From NCBI GenBank assembly GCA_032229885.1, contig JAVYAJ010000157.1, forward strand, positions 1 through 9,093: DNA of 9,093 nucleotides. The letters run 5' to 3'. Numbering within the stretch: position 1 is the first letter of the stretch; each line of letters starts with the position of its first letter. Source of the stretch: Anammoximicrobium sp032229885. Its GTDB lineage: Bacteria; Planctomycetota; Planctomycetia; Pirellulales; Pirellulaceae. The translations under genes were made by a program, and so were the position numbers. The notes under the pieces were generated by a model. The model was not told the origin of the DNA, ran no database searches, and worked only from the letters and a program-made list of their open reading frames with translations. This document shows positions 1-7,584 of the stretch, one piece after another.

Positions 1-90
1 CCCGTCGTGGCTGGGGGGCCCGTCGTGGCTGGGGGGCCCGTCGTGGCTGGGGGGCCCGTCGTGGCTGGGGGGCCCGTCGTGGCTGGGGGG
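1..90 (+). repeat. Five exact 18-bp tandem repeats inside infB
   Basis: The unit CCCGTCGTGGCTGGGGGG occurs five times without a mismatch (1-18, 19-36, 37-54, 55-72, 73-90) and then decays at 91 (PVAAEA). Because the unit is six codons long, copy-number change keeps the frame and adds or removes PVVAGG in the IF-2 N-terminal linker. More copies may lie upstream of the window. Exact identity including third positions suggests recent slippage-type expansion. Each unit carries a G6 run, and each junction forms GGGCCC. Confidence 0.97.
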
Positions 91-2553
91 CCCGTCGCAG
101 CCGAGGCAAAGCCGGCAGACTCGACGCCTCCGAGCGGCGAGGCGCCGTTCGAACGTCCGCGAGGCGATCGCTGGACGGAGAGAAAAGACTCGCGGATTAT
201 CGATCTGCGGGGCGAGGAAAAAAAGGATTCGTCGCCACCCGCCAAGCCTGCGCGGGTCAAACGGGCGCCGGTCATAAAACTGGCCCAGGTTCCGGCTGCC
301 AAAAGACCTCTGGCCACGCTGCAGCAGCCCGTCGTCAAGGCTCAAAAGCCGGATATCCGGCTGACTCCTAGCGCGATCGCTGGTCATCGCGCCGGCAAGA
401 AAGCCCCGTTGGAAGCGCTGACGAAAGAGCATTTGGCCAAGACGGCCGAAAAGCGCAAGCCGGCTTCGCCCGACAAGGACCGCAAAAAGGTCGGCAAACC
501 CAATGCTGAACCGGCGGTCGAGGCGCCGTTGAGCGGCAAAGGCGGAGCCCGCCGCCGCCGCCCCGGCGCGCCTGAAGAGCGTCCAGACCACACCATGGCC
601 GATCTGACGACGGCACGGCTCGATCGGCAAAAATCTCGCAAAGTCCGAGCCACGACAAAGCCCGGCGGCGGCGACTCGGAGGACGATCGCGAGACTACGC
701 CCACGCGCCGTCCGCGCAGGCTGGTCCGTCGGCATGGAGCGAGCACGGCCGCGCCGCGGCGAGAAAACGTGAGCTTGACGCTGCCTTGCACGCTGCGCAG
801 CTTCTCCGAGGCCAGCGGTGTCGGGACCGGACAGGTGCTGAAGGCCTTGATGGGGATGGGGATCGCCAACCTGAACATCAACGCGCAACTGGACGACGAG
901 GTGGCGCAACTGTTGGCCACCGAAATGGGGATCCAAGTCGAGTTTCGCCGTCCGCCGAGTCTGGAAGAGGTGGTCATTCAACAGTTGGACGCCGAGGAGA
1001 CGGATTCGGCGGCGCTGCAACCACGGCCGCCCATTGTCACCTTCCTCGGCCACGTGGATCACGGCAAGACCTCGCTGTTGGACTACCTCATCGGCATCAA
1101 CGTTGTCGCCGGCGAGACGGGCGGCATCACGCAGCATATCCGAGCCTACCAGATCACCAAGAACGGGCGCGCCATCGCCTTTGTCGATACGCCCGGCCAC
1201 GAAGCGTTTACCGAGATGCGAGCTCGCGGGGCCAATGTAACCGACATCGTGGTCTTGGTCGTCGCGGCCGACGATGGGGTCATGCGGCAGACGGAAGAAG
1301 CGATCAGCCATGCGCGGGCGGCCGGCGTCCCGATCATCGTGGCGCTGAACAAGATGGACACCCCGGGTGCCAACCCTGATCGGGTGCTGCAACAGTTGGC
1401 CGCTCAGAACCTGCTGCCCAGCGAATGGGGCGGAGACGTGGAAGTGATCCGCACCAGCGCGATCACCGGCCAGGGCATGGACGATTTGCTGGAAACCATC
1501 CTCTTGACGGCGGATCTGCATGATTACCGTGCGAATCCCGACCGCGCGGCCGTCGGCGTGTGCTTGGAGGCAGAGCAGCAGGCGGGCCGTGGCGTGATCG
1601 CCAAGTTGATCGTCCAGCGGGGAACCATGCGGCCGGGCGACGTGGTGTTGTGCGGCACGTCCTATGGCCGGGTCAAGGCCATGTACGATACGCTGAACGG
1701 GCGAATCCGGGTCCCCGAGGCGGGCCCATCCATGCCCGTAAACCTGACCGGCTTCGATTCGCCTCCCAACGCCGGCGATCGGTTCTACGCGCTCGAAGAC
1801 ATTTCCCAGGCGCGTCAGGTCGCCGAGCAACGCGCGGTCCGCAGCCGCGAAGAGTCGCTGGCCGGAAGCACCACGCGCGTCTCATTCGAAGAGTTTCAGC
1901 GGCGGCTGGCGGATGGCAATCTGGCCGACACGCGCGAAGTCGTCACCTTGAACTTGATCATCCGGGCCGATGTCCGCGGATCGATCGAAGCCATCGAGAA
2001 GGAACTGTCGAAGCTCGAACACCCCGAGGTCCAAGTCCGCGTGTTGCACAAGGCCGTCGGAGCCATCACGACCGCGGATGTGATGTTGGCTCACGCTTCC
2101 GAGGCCGTCGTGATCGGTTTTAACGTGATCCCGGATGAGGCGGCACGGAGTCTGGCAGAGGAAAAACAGGTCGAAATCCGCCGCTACGACATCATCTACA
2201 AAATGACCGACGACATTCGCTCGACCCTCGAAGGTAAGCTGAAGCCCGAGCAGCGAGGCGTCGAGTTGGGACGGGCGCTCGTCAAGCGAGTGTTCTCGAT
2301 CAGCCGGATCGGCGTGGTGGCGGGCTGTTACGTCATTCATGGGTCGATCCAACGCGGCTGTCGTATCCGGGTCAATCGCGATGGCCGCACGATCGGCGAT
2401 TATGAATTGGGTTCGTTGCGACATGAAAAGGAAGACGTCCGGGAAGTGCCTCGCGGAATGGAGTGTGGAATCAAGCTGGCGGGCTTCAACGACGTGAAAC
2501 AGGATGACGTTTTGGAGGCTTACAAGATCGAAGAAGTGGCGAGAAAGCTGTAA
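1..2553 (+). CDS. infB: Translation initiation factor IF-2, 5'-partial
   Basis: IF-2 is the GTPase that places fMet-tRNA on the 30S subunit and promotes 50S joining in the cytoplasm. The reading frame is open from base 1, so the true start lies upstream; the GTG at 7 is an internal Val of a repeat. Order of parts: a PVVAGG repeat (1-90); a long Lys/Arg/Pro-rich, probably disordered linker to about 765; an IF2_N-type domain (about 772-957); then the G domain. The G motifs are GHVDHGKT (1048-1071), GITQHI (1123-1140), DTPGHEAF (1186-1209), NKMD (1348-1359) and SA (1456-1461). Beta-barrel domain II (about 1540-1860), domain III (about 1930-2240) and the C-terminal fMet-tRNA-binding barrel follow, the last containing VAGCYV and MECGI. 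All catalytic motifs are intact. The stop is TAA at 2551. First gene of the visible cluster, 29 nt before rbfA. Confidence 0.98.
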   Translation, partial: PVVAGGPVVAGGPVVAGGPVVAGGPVVAGGPVAAEAKPADSTPPSGEAPFERPRGDRWTERKDSRIIDLRGEEKKDSSPPAKPARVKRAPVIKLAQVPAAKRPLATLQQPVVKAQKPDIRLTPSAIAGHRAGKKAPLEALTKEHLAKTAEKRKPASPDKDRKKVGKPNAEPAVEAPLSGKGGARRRRPGAPEERPDHTMADLTTARLDRQKSRKVRATTKPGGGDSEDDRETTPTRRPRRLVRRHGASTAAPRRENVSLTLPCTLRSFSEASGVGTGQVLKALMGMGIANLNINAQLDDEVAQLLATEMGIQVEFRRPPSLEEVVIQQLDAEETDSAALQPRPPIVTFLGHVDHGKTSLLDYLIGINVVAGETGGITQHIRAYQITKNGRAIAFVDTPGHEAFTEMRARGANVTDIVVLVVAADDGVMRQTEEAISHARAAGVPIIVALNKMDTPGANPDRVLQQLAAQNLLPSEWGGDVEVIRTSAITGQGMDDLLETILLTADLHDYRANPDRAAVGVCLEAEQQAGRGVIAKLIVQRGTMRPGDVVLCGTSYGRVKAMYDTLNGRIRVPEAGPSMPVNLTGFDSPPNAGDRFYALEDISQARQVAEQRAVRSREESLAGSTTRVSFEEFQRRLADGNLADTREVVTLNLIIRADVRGSIEAIEKELSKLEHPEVQVRVLHKAVGAITTADVMLAHASEAVVIGFNVIPDEAARSLAEEKQVEIRRYDIIYKMTDDIRSTLEGKLKPEQRGVELGRALVKRVFSISRIGVVAGCYVIHGSIQRGCRIRVNRDGRTIGDYELGSLRHEKEDVREVPRGMECGIKLAGFNDVKQDDVLEAYKIEEVARKL

Positions 2554-2582
2554 GCAACTCGAGAACCCCCGGAACGGTGATT

Positions 2583-3038
2583 ATGTCTTCCCGACGTGTG
2601 TTGAAAGTGGCCGAGGCCATCCGTGAAGTCGTCAGCATGGCCATCCTGGCCGACTTGCGCGACCCGCGCATCCGCGACGTGACCGTGACCTTTGTCGAGG
2701 CCTCGCCCGACCTGCGGAGCGCCAAGATCCACGTGTCGGTCATGGGAAGCGAGGCAAAGCAAAACCTGTCGCTGCGCGGGCTGCAGAACGCGGCTGGCTT
2801 TCTTCAACAGAAGGTGGCTCAGCGAATCGAAACCCGCTATACCCCACGGTTGACGTTCGTGCTCGATCAAGGCGTCAAGCATTCGATTGAAATCAGCCGA
2901 TTGCTCAGCGAATTGCTGCCTGCCGAAGACCAGACAACGGACACGGCGGACGACGAGGGGGATGATGGGGCGAGCGAACAGACGATCGACGCGAACGATG
3001 GCGCCGACGCGGCCTTCGATCCGCAAGCCTCGCCGTGA
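2583..3038 (+). CDS. rbfA: 30S ribosome-binding factor A (RbfA) with acidic tail
   Basis: RbfA binds the immature 30S subunit near the 5' end of 16S rRNA and helps late maturation and cold adaptation. The 151-aa product opens with SRRVLKVAEAIREVV and continues with DPRIRDVTVTFVEASPDL and SAKIHVSVMG. It has the kinked-helix AAGF motif (about residues 70-73) of the RbfA KH-like fold, and then TPRLTFVLDQGVKHS. I chose ATG 2583 over GTG 2577 because GGAA at 2571-2574 is well spaced from the ATG and too close to the GTG. Beyond the conserved core (to about residue 113) is a tail of about 38 residues with 13 Asp/Glu and no Lys/Arg/His, making it longer than the 133-aa E. coli protein. It follows infB as in many bacteria. 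A stem-loop starts at its stop codon. Confidence 0.95.
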   Translation: MSSRRVLKVAEAIREVVSMAILADLRDPRIRDVTVTFVEASPDLRSAKIHVSVMGSEAKQNLSLRGLQNAAGFLQQKVAQRIETRYTPRLTFVLDQGVKHSIEISRLLSELLPAEDQTTDTADDEGDDGASEQTIDANDGADAAFDPQASP

Positions 3039-3055
3039 CGCGGCCCCCGGCGTCA
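3036..3055 (+). terminator. Stem-loop starting at the rbfA stop codon
   Basis: TGACGC (3036-3041, including the TGA stop) pairs perfectly with GCGTCA (3050-3055) around an 8-nt loop. No U tract follows. It could pause or partly terminate transcription, protect the upstream mRNA 3' end, or separate rbfA from the gene 116 nt downstream. The pairing is seen; the role is inferred. Confidence 0.4.
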
Positions 3056-3144
3056 TCGATCTGCGAGACAAGCCGCCCCGGGGCGCCGTCCCTCGCGCTC
3101 GGAGCACGAGCGAACGGCGGTCCGAATTGACGTTTAGCCCGTGC

Positions 3145-3149
3145 AAAGG
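3145..3149 (+). promoter_or_regulatory. Ribosome binding site for the HhH-GPD-like gene
   Basis: AAAGG ends 5 nt before ATG 3155. This supports that start and shows that the gene is translated independently of rbfA, despite the 116-nt gap. Confidence 0.6.
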
Positions 3150-3154
3150 TTCCC

Positions 3155-4132
3155 ATGTCGAATCCTAATCGCAGCGCCCTCATCAATACGCTGTTCAAAG
3201 TCCTCGCCGCGAATTACCACGCTTGCGAGCCGCCCGCGGACCGAACGTTGTTCGAGCATTTGATGTACGCCTTCTGCCTGGAGGATGCGCGCGCAGAAGC
3301 GGCCGACGAGGCCTTTGCGAGGCTACAACAGACGTTCTTCGATTGGAACGAGGTCCGCGTCACCACGGTCAGTGAACTGGCCGAGACGTTGGCCTCGCTG
3401 CCCGATCCACCCGCGGCCGCCAAACGACTCAAACATGCCCTGCAGCACATCTTCGAGTCCCATTATTCGTTCGACATCGAAGCGATCAAGAAACAGAACT
3501 TGGGCAAGGCCATCAAGGATATCGAAGTCATCCGCGGCGTGACGCCTTTTGTCGTCGCCTATGTCACGCAACATGGATTGGGAGGACACGCCATCCCGAT
3601 GTCGACCAGCATCGTCGACCTGTTGGTGGTGATCGGGATCGTGACCGAAGCCGAGGCTCGACGAAATCGAATCCCGGGCCTGGAACGCGCCGTCCCCAAG
3701 GCGAAGGGCATCGAATTCGCCTCGCTGCTGCAGCAGATTGCGGCGGATTTCAAGCTGATGCCCGACAACAGCAGGCTGCGCACGCTGTTGTTGCAGATCG
3801 ATCCCGAAGCCAAAGATCGGTTGGCCAAGCGGCTGACAAGATCCGGCGCCCCGCCGGTCGAGGACGACAAACAAGCGTTGCCGGCTGCGTCGCAGGGCAA
3901 CGAGGACGAGCAGCCGCCGGCTGCCGGTTTGCCCAAGGAGCCCCGCAAAGGAACCCGCAAGGAAGTTGACAAGAGCGGCGATCGGGACGCCAGCGGCGGC
4001 AGACGCAAGCGGCGCGCAACTCCGTCGGCCGGCAAACGAGCCAAGGCCGATGCGCAGCCCGCGCTCGAAGCGGATGCAGTTGCTCGGAAAGCGTCGGCCA
4101 CGAAACAGCTCTCCAAGAAAAAGCCTCGCTGA
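3155..4132 (+). CDS. Catalytically degenerate HhH-GPD (endonuclease III-fold) protein with basic tail
   Basis: The 325-aa protein aligns without a gap to the endonuclease III active-site region over about 31 residues: IRGVTPFVVAYV...IPMSTSIVDL against LPGVGRKTANVV...IAVDTHIFRV. The hairpin Gly (G128) is kept. The catalytic Lys position holds F132 and the catalytic Asp position holds S150. The only cysteines are C24 and C41, so the four-Cys Fe-S cluster of Nth is absent. Residues 1-228 look like an all-helical fold. Residues about 230-325 are low complexity, with Lys/Arg-rich patches such as GGRRKRRAT and a KKKPR end. It is probably a nucleic-acid-binding relative without glycosylase or lyase activity; whether DNA or rRNA is the target is unknown. 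It lies where truB often follows rbfA. Its stop overlaps the next start (TGATG). The fold assignment rests on motif alignment only. Confidence 0.75.
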   Translation: MSNPNRSALINTLFKVLAANYHACEPPADRTLFEHLMYAFCLEDARAEAADEAFARLQQTFFDWNEVRVTTVSELAETLASLPDPPAAAKRLKHALQHIFESHYSFDIEAIKKQNLGKAIKDIEVIRGVTPFVVAYVTQHGLGGHAIPMSTSIVDLLVVIGIVTEAEARRNRIPGLERAVPKAKGIEFASLLQQIAADFKLMPDNSRLRTLLLQIDPEAKDRLAKRLTRSGAPPVEDDKQALPAASQGNEDEQPPAAGLPKEPRKGTRKEVDKSGDRDASGGRRKRRATPSAGKRAKADAQPALEADAVARKASATKQLSKKKPR

Positions 4133-6540
4133 TGACGGCGTTATTGCTGGTCTGTGGTGTGCTCGCGGCGGCGGATTCCCCGCAGCCGATGGTGCGAGAC
4201 GAGTTCGACGAGCCGCTCGCCAGTCTGATCCCGCGAGCGGAACGCAGCGAACTCGATCAAGACAGGATCTACGCGGAATCCCTGTACGCCCAGGGGCGCG
4301 TGTTGCTGCAACGCCGCGATGGGCTGGCCGCGCTGCGGCGATTCGAGCGGGCTTGGCGTTATTACCCGCAGGCAGCTTCGATCGTACCTCGCGTCGTCCA
4401 CTTGGCGCACCAGTTGGGCCGCTCGGACGAAGCGGCTCGCTACGCGTTGCGAGCGCCCGATCAGGCCGACCTGAATCCGGCCGTCCTGCGCCAATTGGGC
4501 GTCTATCTGGCGGGCCGGCAAGAGTGGCGGTCGGCGCTGAACCTGTTTGAGAGATCCCTGTCGCCCCGTGGGCTGGCGGTATCGTCCGACGCCCTCGACC
4601 TGGCGAACGAGGCCGATGGCGTCGCGGCCGGCGATGCCGGCGACGCCGGCGCCGAGAAGAAATCGGACAGCTCGACCGGAACTGACCCCGACGACGATTT
4701 GGCGGCGCTGTTGGTCTATTCCGAGATCGGCCGCCTGGCGCTGCTGACCGGCGACTTTGCAAAATCTGCCGCGTACTTTGCCCGCGTCGAAGCCGCGCTG
4801 AGCGATCCGGAAGGTCTGGCCGGAAACGAGGTCGTGAAACAAGCCCTGTTGGGCCAGGCAGACCGGGCGCACCGCTTGATGGCCGAGGCGTTCTTTCGTG
4901 CCGGTAAATACGCGCAGGCCGAGACGGCGCTGCGACAAGCCTTTCCCCAGCCGCACGACCACGAAACCGCGCCTGCGTTCGAGTTTTACCTGGCTCGACT
5001 GGCGGCCAAGCTGGGGCGCGAGGACGAAGCGCGACGCCGTCTGGAGACCTACTTTGCCTCGCGGTCCTCCGTTGCCGGCCGCGAGCCGTACGCGCTGCTG
5101 GCCGAACTCGTCAACCGTGCTGAACCCGATTCGGTCGTCGCCGATCGTCAGCTTTCCGCGGTGTTGGAAAGGGTCCTCGAAGCGGATCCGCGGAACTCGG
5201 CGCTGATCTCGTACTTGGCCAACCGAGATCTACAGGCGGAACGGTTCGAGGCCGCCGAACGGCGTTACGAGCAACTTCTGACGCTGGCGCCGAACTCCGA
5301 GGTCTACGCGGGCCTGGCGAGCGTCTATCGACGACAAAACCGCGCCGAGGAACTGGTCGAGTTGTGCGGAATCATGGTCGCCAAAGGCGCCTCGTTCCTC
5401 GAATTGACGGCGCTATTGGAACCGATGCAAAACACTCCCGAGCTACGCACTGCGGCGATTGCCTTGGTGCGCAGCCGACAGGACGCTGCTCCGAAACAAC
5501 TGGCTGCCGGCGCCTGGTTCGCGGCCGCGGTGCTGCTCGACGGGACGGCCGCAGCGTCCGTCTCGGAGATGTCCACCGCCGACACGTCCACCGCCGATGC
5601 GCCGTCCGGAGAAGTCGCGTCCGGAGAAGTCGCGTCCGGAGAAGTCTCAGCCGGAGAAGTCTCAGCCGGAACGGCGTCCACCGCCGACGCATTGATGGCC
5701 GAGGGGCTCAGCCGGCTCGACTCTGCCGCGCGAGCCGAGTACGTATTGGGCTGGGGCCGCAGGTTGCTACTGGCGGGGCGTGGCGAACGCGCGGCGCCCG
5801 CGCTTCGACAGGCCTTCGAGTTGCCGTTGGCGGGCCAACAGCGGGCCGCTGCCTATTTTTACTTGGTTCGCGCATTAGCACTCGCGGGAAAAATCGACGA
5901 GTCCGCGGAAGCCGCAGCCGAAGCGGCGGCGGCATTTCCCGCTGCGCCGCGGATCGTGGCATTGACAGGTTGGGTGGAATACCAGGCCAAGCGTTACTCG
6001 GAGGCCGAACGGGCTTACGAGGACGTGCTGGGGAAATTCGATGAACAGTCCGCGCCGGAGATCCGCGAGGCGCTTCGCGATGTACGGTCGAGCTTGGCGA
6101 ACGTCTACATTCAGTCCGCTCGAATGGCCGGCGCCGAAGAGCAGCTCGAGCGGGTGTTGGACGAGTTCCCCGACGATATCGGCGCATTGAACGATTTGGG
6201 GTATATCTGGGCGGACCAAGGCCGGAGGCTGACTCGCGCCCTCAGCATGATTGAACGCGCCGTTGCAGACCAGCCGGACAACGCCGCGTATCGCGATAGC
6301 TATGGCTGGACATTGTTCCGCCTGGGCCGGGTCTCCGAGGCGATCCGCGAACTCGAGCGCGCGGCGGCTACGGACGATCCGGACGGCGTGATCCTGGATC
6401 ACCTGGGCGACGCGTATTGGCAGGCGGGCCGCGAGGCCGAGGCCGTTGCCGCCTGGCGACGAGCCGTGACAGCCTTTGCCAAGGAAGACGAGCAGGAACG
6501 GAAACGGGCGACCCAACAGAAAATTCAACGTAGCGAGTAG
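4132..6540 (+). CDS. Large tetratricopeptide-repeat protein, probably exported
   Basis: An 802-aa helical-repeat protein, probably a scaffold for protein-protein contacts; the partner is unknown. ATG 4132 shares its A with the preceding TGA, no upstream in-frame start exists, and no good RBS is visible, so translational coupling is likely. Residues 1-14 (MTALLLVCGVLAAA, then D) resemble a short signal peptide with an AAA cleavage site. There is no positive n-region, so export is uncertain, and the Cys does not fit a lipobox. TPR-like helices run through about residues 40-460 and 525-790. The best are the C-terminal ones: GWVEYQAKRYSEAERAYEDV (613 on), LNDLGYIWADQG (686 on), then DSYGWTLFRLGR and LDHLGDAYWQAGREAEA. 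That C-terminal series is common in bacterial TPR proteins. A linker at residues 481-520 is made of pentapeptide repeats. The gene ends 5 nt before yebC. Confidence 0.9.
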   Translation: MTALLLVCGVLAAADSPQPMVRDEFDEPLASLIPRAERSELDQDRIYAESLYAQGRVLLQRRDGLAALRRFERAWRYYPQAASIVPRVVHLAHQLGRSDEAARYALRAPDQADLNPAVLRQLGVYLAGRQEWRSALNLFERSLSPRGLAVSSDALDLANEADGVAAGDAGDAGAEKKSDSSTGTDPDDDLAALLVYSEIGRLALLTGDFAKSAAYFARVEAALSDPEGLAGNEVVKQALLGQADRAHRLMAEAFFRAGKYAQAETALRQAFPQPHDHETAPAFEFYLARLAAKLGREDEARRRLETYFASRSSVAGREPYALLAELVNRAEPDSVVADRQLSAVLERVLEADPRNSALISYLANRDLQAERFEAAERRYEQLLTLAPNSEVYAGLASVYRRQNRAEELVELCGIMVAKGASFLELTALLEPMQNTPELRTAAIALVRSRQDAAPKQLAAGAWFAAAVLLDGTAAASVSEMSTADTSTADAPSGEVASGEVASGEVSAGEVSAGTASTADALMAEGLSRLDSAARAEYVLGWGRRLLLAGRGERAAPALRQAFELPLAGQQRAAAYFYLVRALALAGKIDESAEAAAEAAAAFPAAPRIVALTGWVEYQAKRYSEAERAYEDVLGKFDEQSAPEIREALRDVRSSLANVYIQSARMAGAEEQLERVLDEFPDDIGALNDLGYIWADQGRRLTRALSMIERAVADQPDNAAYRDSYGWTLFRLGRVSEAIRELERAAATDDPDGVILDHLGDAYWQAGREAEAVAAWRRAVTAFAKEDEQERKRATQQKIQRSE
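5572..5691 (+). repeat. Compound 15-bp minisatellite inside the TPR gene
   Basis: Two related 15-bp families share one register. TCCACCGCCGACACG-type units (STAD-T/A) lie at 5572-5586 and 5587-5601 and return at 5677-5691. Between them are four units of TCCGGAGAAGTCGCG type (SGEVA/SGEVS/AGEVS) at 5605-5619, 5620-5634, 5635-5649 and 5650-5664. Units one and two are identical; three and four share a TCA ending. All are five codons long, so expansion stays in frame. They form a Ser/Ala/Gly/Glu linker between two TPR blocks. Confidence 0.93.
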
Positions 6541-6545
6541 GCGTC

Positions 6546-7301
6546 ATGGCGGGACATTCGCACTGGGCGGGGATCAAACACAAGAAAGCGCTCATCGACA
6601 ACAAGCGCGGCAAGCTGTGGAGCAAGCTCTCCAAGGCGATTATCGTCGCCGCCAAAATGGGCGGCGGCGACGTGTCGATGAACGTGCGGCTGCGGACCGC
6701 GATCTTGGATGCCAAAGCGGTCAGCATGCCTAAAGACAATATCGAACGGGCGATCAAGAAAGGAACGGGCGAGCTGGATGGCGGCAATATCGAGGAGATC
6801 ATCTACGAGGGATACGGCCCCGGCGGCGCGGCGGTGATGTGCGACATCGTCACGGATAATCGCAATCGGACCGCCCCCGAAATCCGCAAACTGTTCGAGC
6901 TGCACGGCGGCAAGCTGGGCGGGGCCAACTGTGTTGGCTGGATGTTCGAGCGCAAAGGATTGTTCGTGTTTCCGGCCAGCGCGGTCGACGAAGAGCGACT
7001 GATGGAAGCCACGCTCGAAGGCGGCGCGGACGACGTCAAACAGGCCGGCGACAAGTGGGAGCTGACGTGTCCGGCGGATTGCTACTCGCAGGTCGCCGAC
7101 GCGCTCGACGCGGCCGGGTTGAACCCGGACACCAAGGAATTGACGCGCATCCCGACAACGACGGTCGAATTGACCGTCGAGGATGCGCGGCGAATGCTCA
7201 AGCTGATGGAAGCCTTGGACGATCACGACGACGTGCAAAATGTGTCGTCGAACTTCAATATCCCGGACGAGGTCATGGCCGAACTGGATGCCGCATCCTA
7301 G
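6546..7301 (+). CDS. yebC: YebC/PmpR/TACO1 family protein
   Basis: The 251-aa product matches the usual family length (about 240-250 aa) and has every hallmark block: N-terminal MAGHSHWAGIKHKK and KRGKLWSKLSKAI, AAKMGGGD, the middle MPKDNIERAIKKGTGE and YEGYGPGG, TDNRNRT, GGKLG, and C-terminal DDVQNVSSNFNIPDE. The third His in the first motif replaces the commoner Lys (HSKW). Members were first called DNA-binding regulators; mitochondrial TACO1 and recent bacterial work point to a role on translating ribosomes. Its place in an infB-rbfA cluster favours the translation role here. It starts 5 nt after the TPR stop, with a modest AGTAGG (6536-6541) as RBS overlapping that stop. Two hairpins follow its stop. 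Confidence 0.97.
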   Translation: MAGHSHWAGIKHKKALIDNKRGKLWSKLSKAIIVAAKMGGGDVSMNVRLRTAILDAKAVSMPKDNIERAIKKGTGELDGGNIEEIIYEGYGPGGAAVMCDIVTDNRNRTAPEIRKLFELHGGKLGGANCVGWMFERKGLFVFPASAVDEERLMEATLEGGADDVKQAGDKWELTCPADCYSQVADALDAAGLNPDTKELTRIPTTTVELTVEDARRMLKLMEALDDHDDVQNVSSNFNIPDEVMAELDAAS

Positions 7302-7337
7302 CGCCGCCCGGCGCATCCGGCAGGCAGCCTGACGGAT
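7301..7337 (+). terminator. Tandem hairpins after yebC
   Basis: GCGCC (7301-7305) pairs with GGCGC (7310-7314) around GCCC, beginning on the last base of the TAG stop. It is followed at once by a longer hairpin: ATCCG (7315-7319) and CAGG (7321-7324) pair with CCTG (7328-7331) and CGGAT (7333-7337), with a single G-A mismatch. No T tract follows. This is the likely 3' boundary of the plus-strand cluster, but classic intrinsic termination is not supported. Confidence 0.4.
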
Positions 7338-7569
7338 CGGTTCAGCACGAGACCGCCGCGCACGCCCCAGGCCGCGGCCGATATCGACGGTCCCGGCCCA
7401 GTTTCTGGACGGCGGGTCGCAATCATCGCGAACCAAGTACGCGCGTGTTCATGCCCTCGCGGTCAGCGTGTCGCCCTGGGCGGAACCGTCTCGTCCCTTC
7501 GCCCGCAGAGGACTCGACGCCGTCTCGCCTGCATCGAGCCTTGGCGTTGTGGCCAAGCGGCAATCGAGA
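7338..7569. other. Convergent intergenic region, no gene seen
   Basis: This is the gap between yebC and the convergent alpha-CTD gene. Open frames here are Arg/Ser/Pro-rich, with no recognisable motif or RBS. The only structure noted besides the flanking hairpins is an inverted repeat at 7540-7557. Confidence 0.6.
7540..7557. terminator. Inverted repeat between convergent genes
   Basis: CTTGGC (7540-7545) and GCCAAG (7552-7557) form a perfect 6-bp stem with a 6-nt loop. It lies 26 nt past the alpha-CTD gene stop on the minus strand and could act in either direction. No T run on either side, so the call is weak. Confidence 0.25.
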
Positions 7570-7584
7570 ATCGCGCGGTGCGAT
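7570..7584 (-). terminator. Stem-loop starting in the alpha-CTD gene stop codon
   Basis: On the minus strand, ATCGC pairs with GCGAT around ACCGC; the first base is the A of the TGA stop. The stem is 5 bp and is followed by TCTCG, not a U run. It may be a pause or mRNA 3'-end structure. Confidence 0.35.

Noticed and set aside
7..9. GTG at 7 as the infB start
   Set aside because: It is a Val codon inside the first repeat unit, the frame is open to base 1, and there is no RBS.
1..90. CRISPR-like array
   Set aside because: Eighteen-base units are contiguous with no spacers and are read in frame within infB.
2577..2579. GTG 2577 as the rbfA start
   Set aside because: GGAA at 2571-2574 is too close to it; ATG 2583 has proper spacing and the product matches RbfA from there.
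3074..3085. Perfect palindrome CGCCCCGGGGCG between rbfA and the next gene
   Set aside because: No loop for an RNA hairpin and no promoter nearby; very GC-rich palindromes are expected often here.
3323..4762. 479-aa minus-strand open frame
   Set aside because: It lies antisense to two well-supported genes and is Arg/Pro/Ser-rich, typical of a mirror frame in GC-rich coding DNA.
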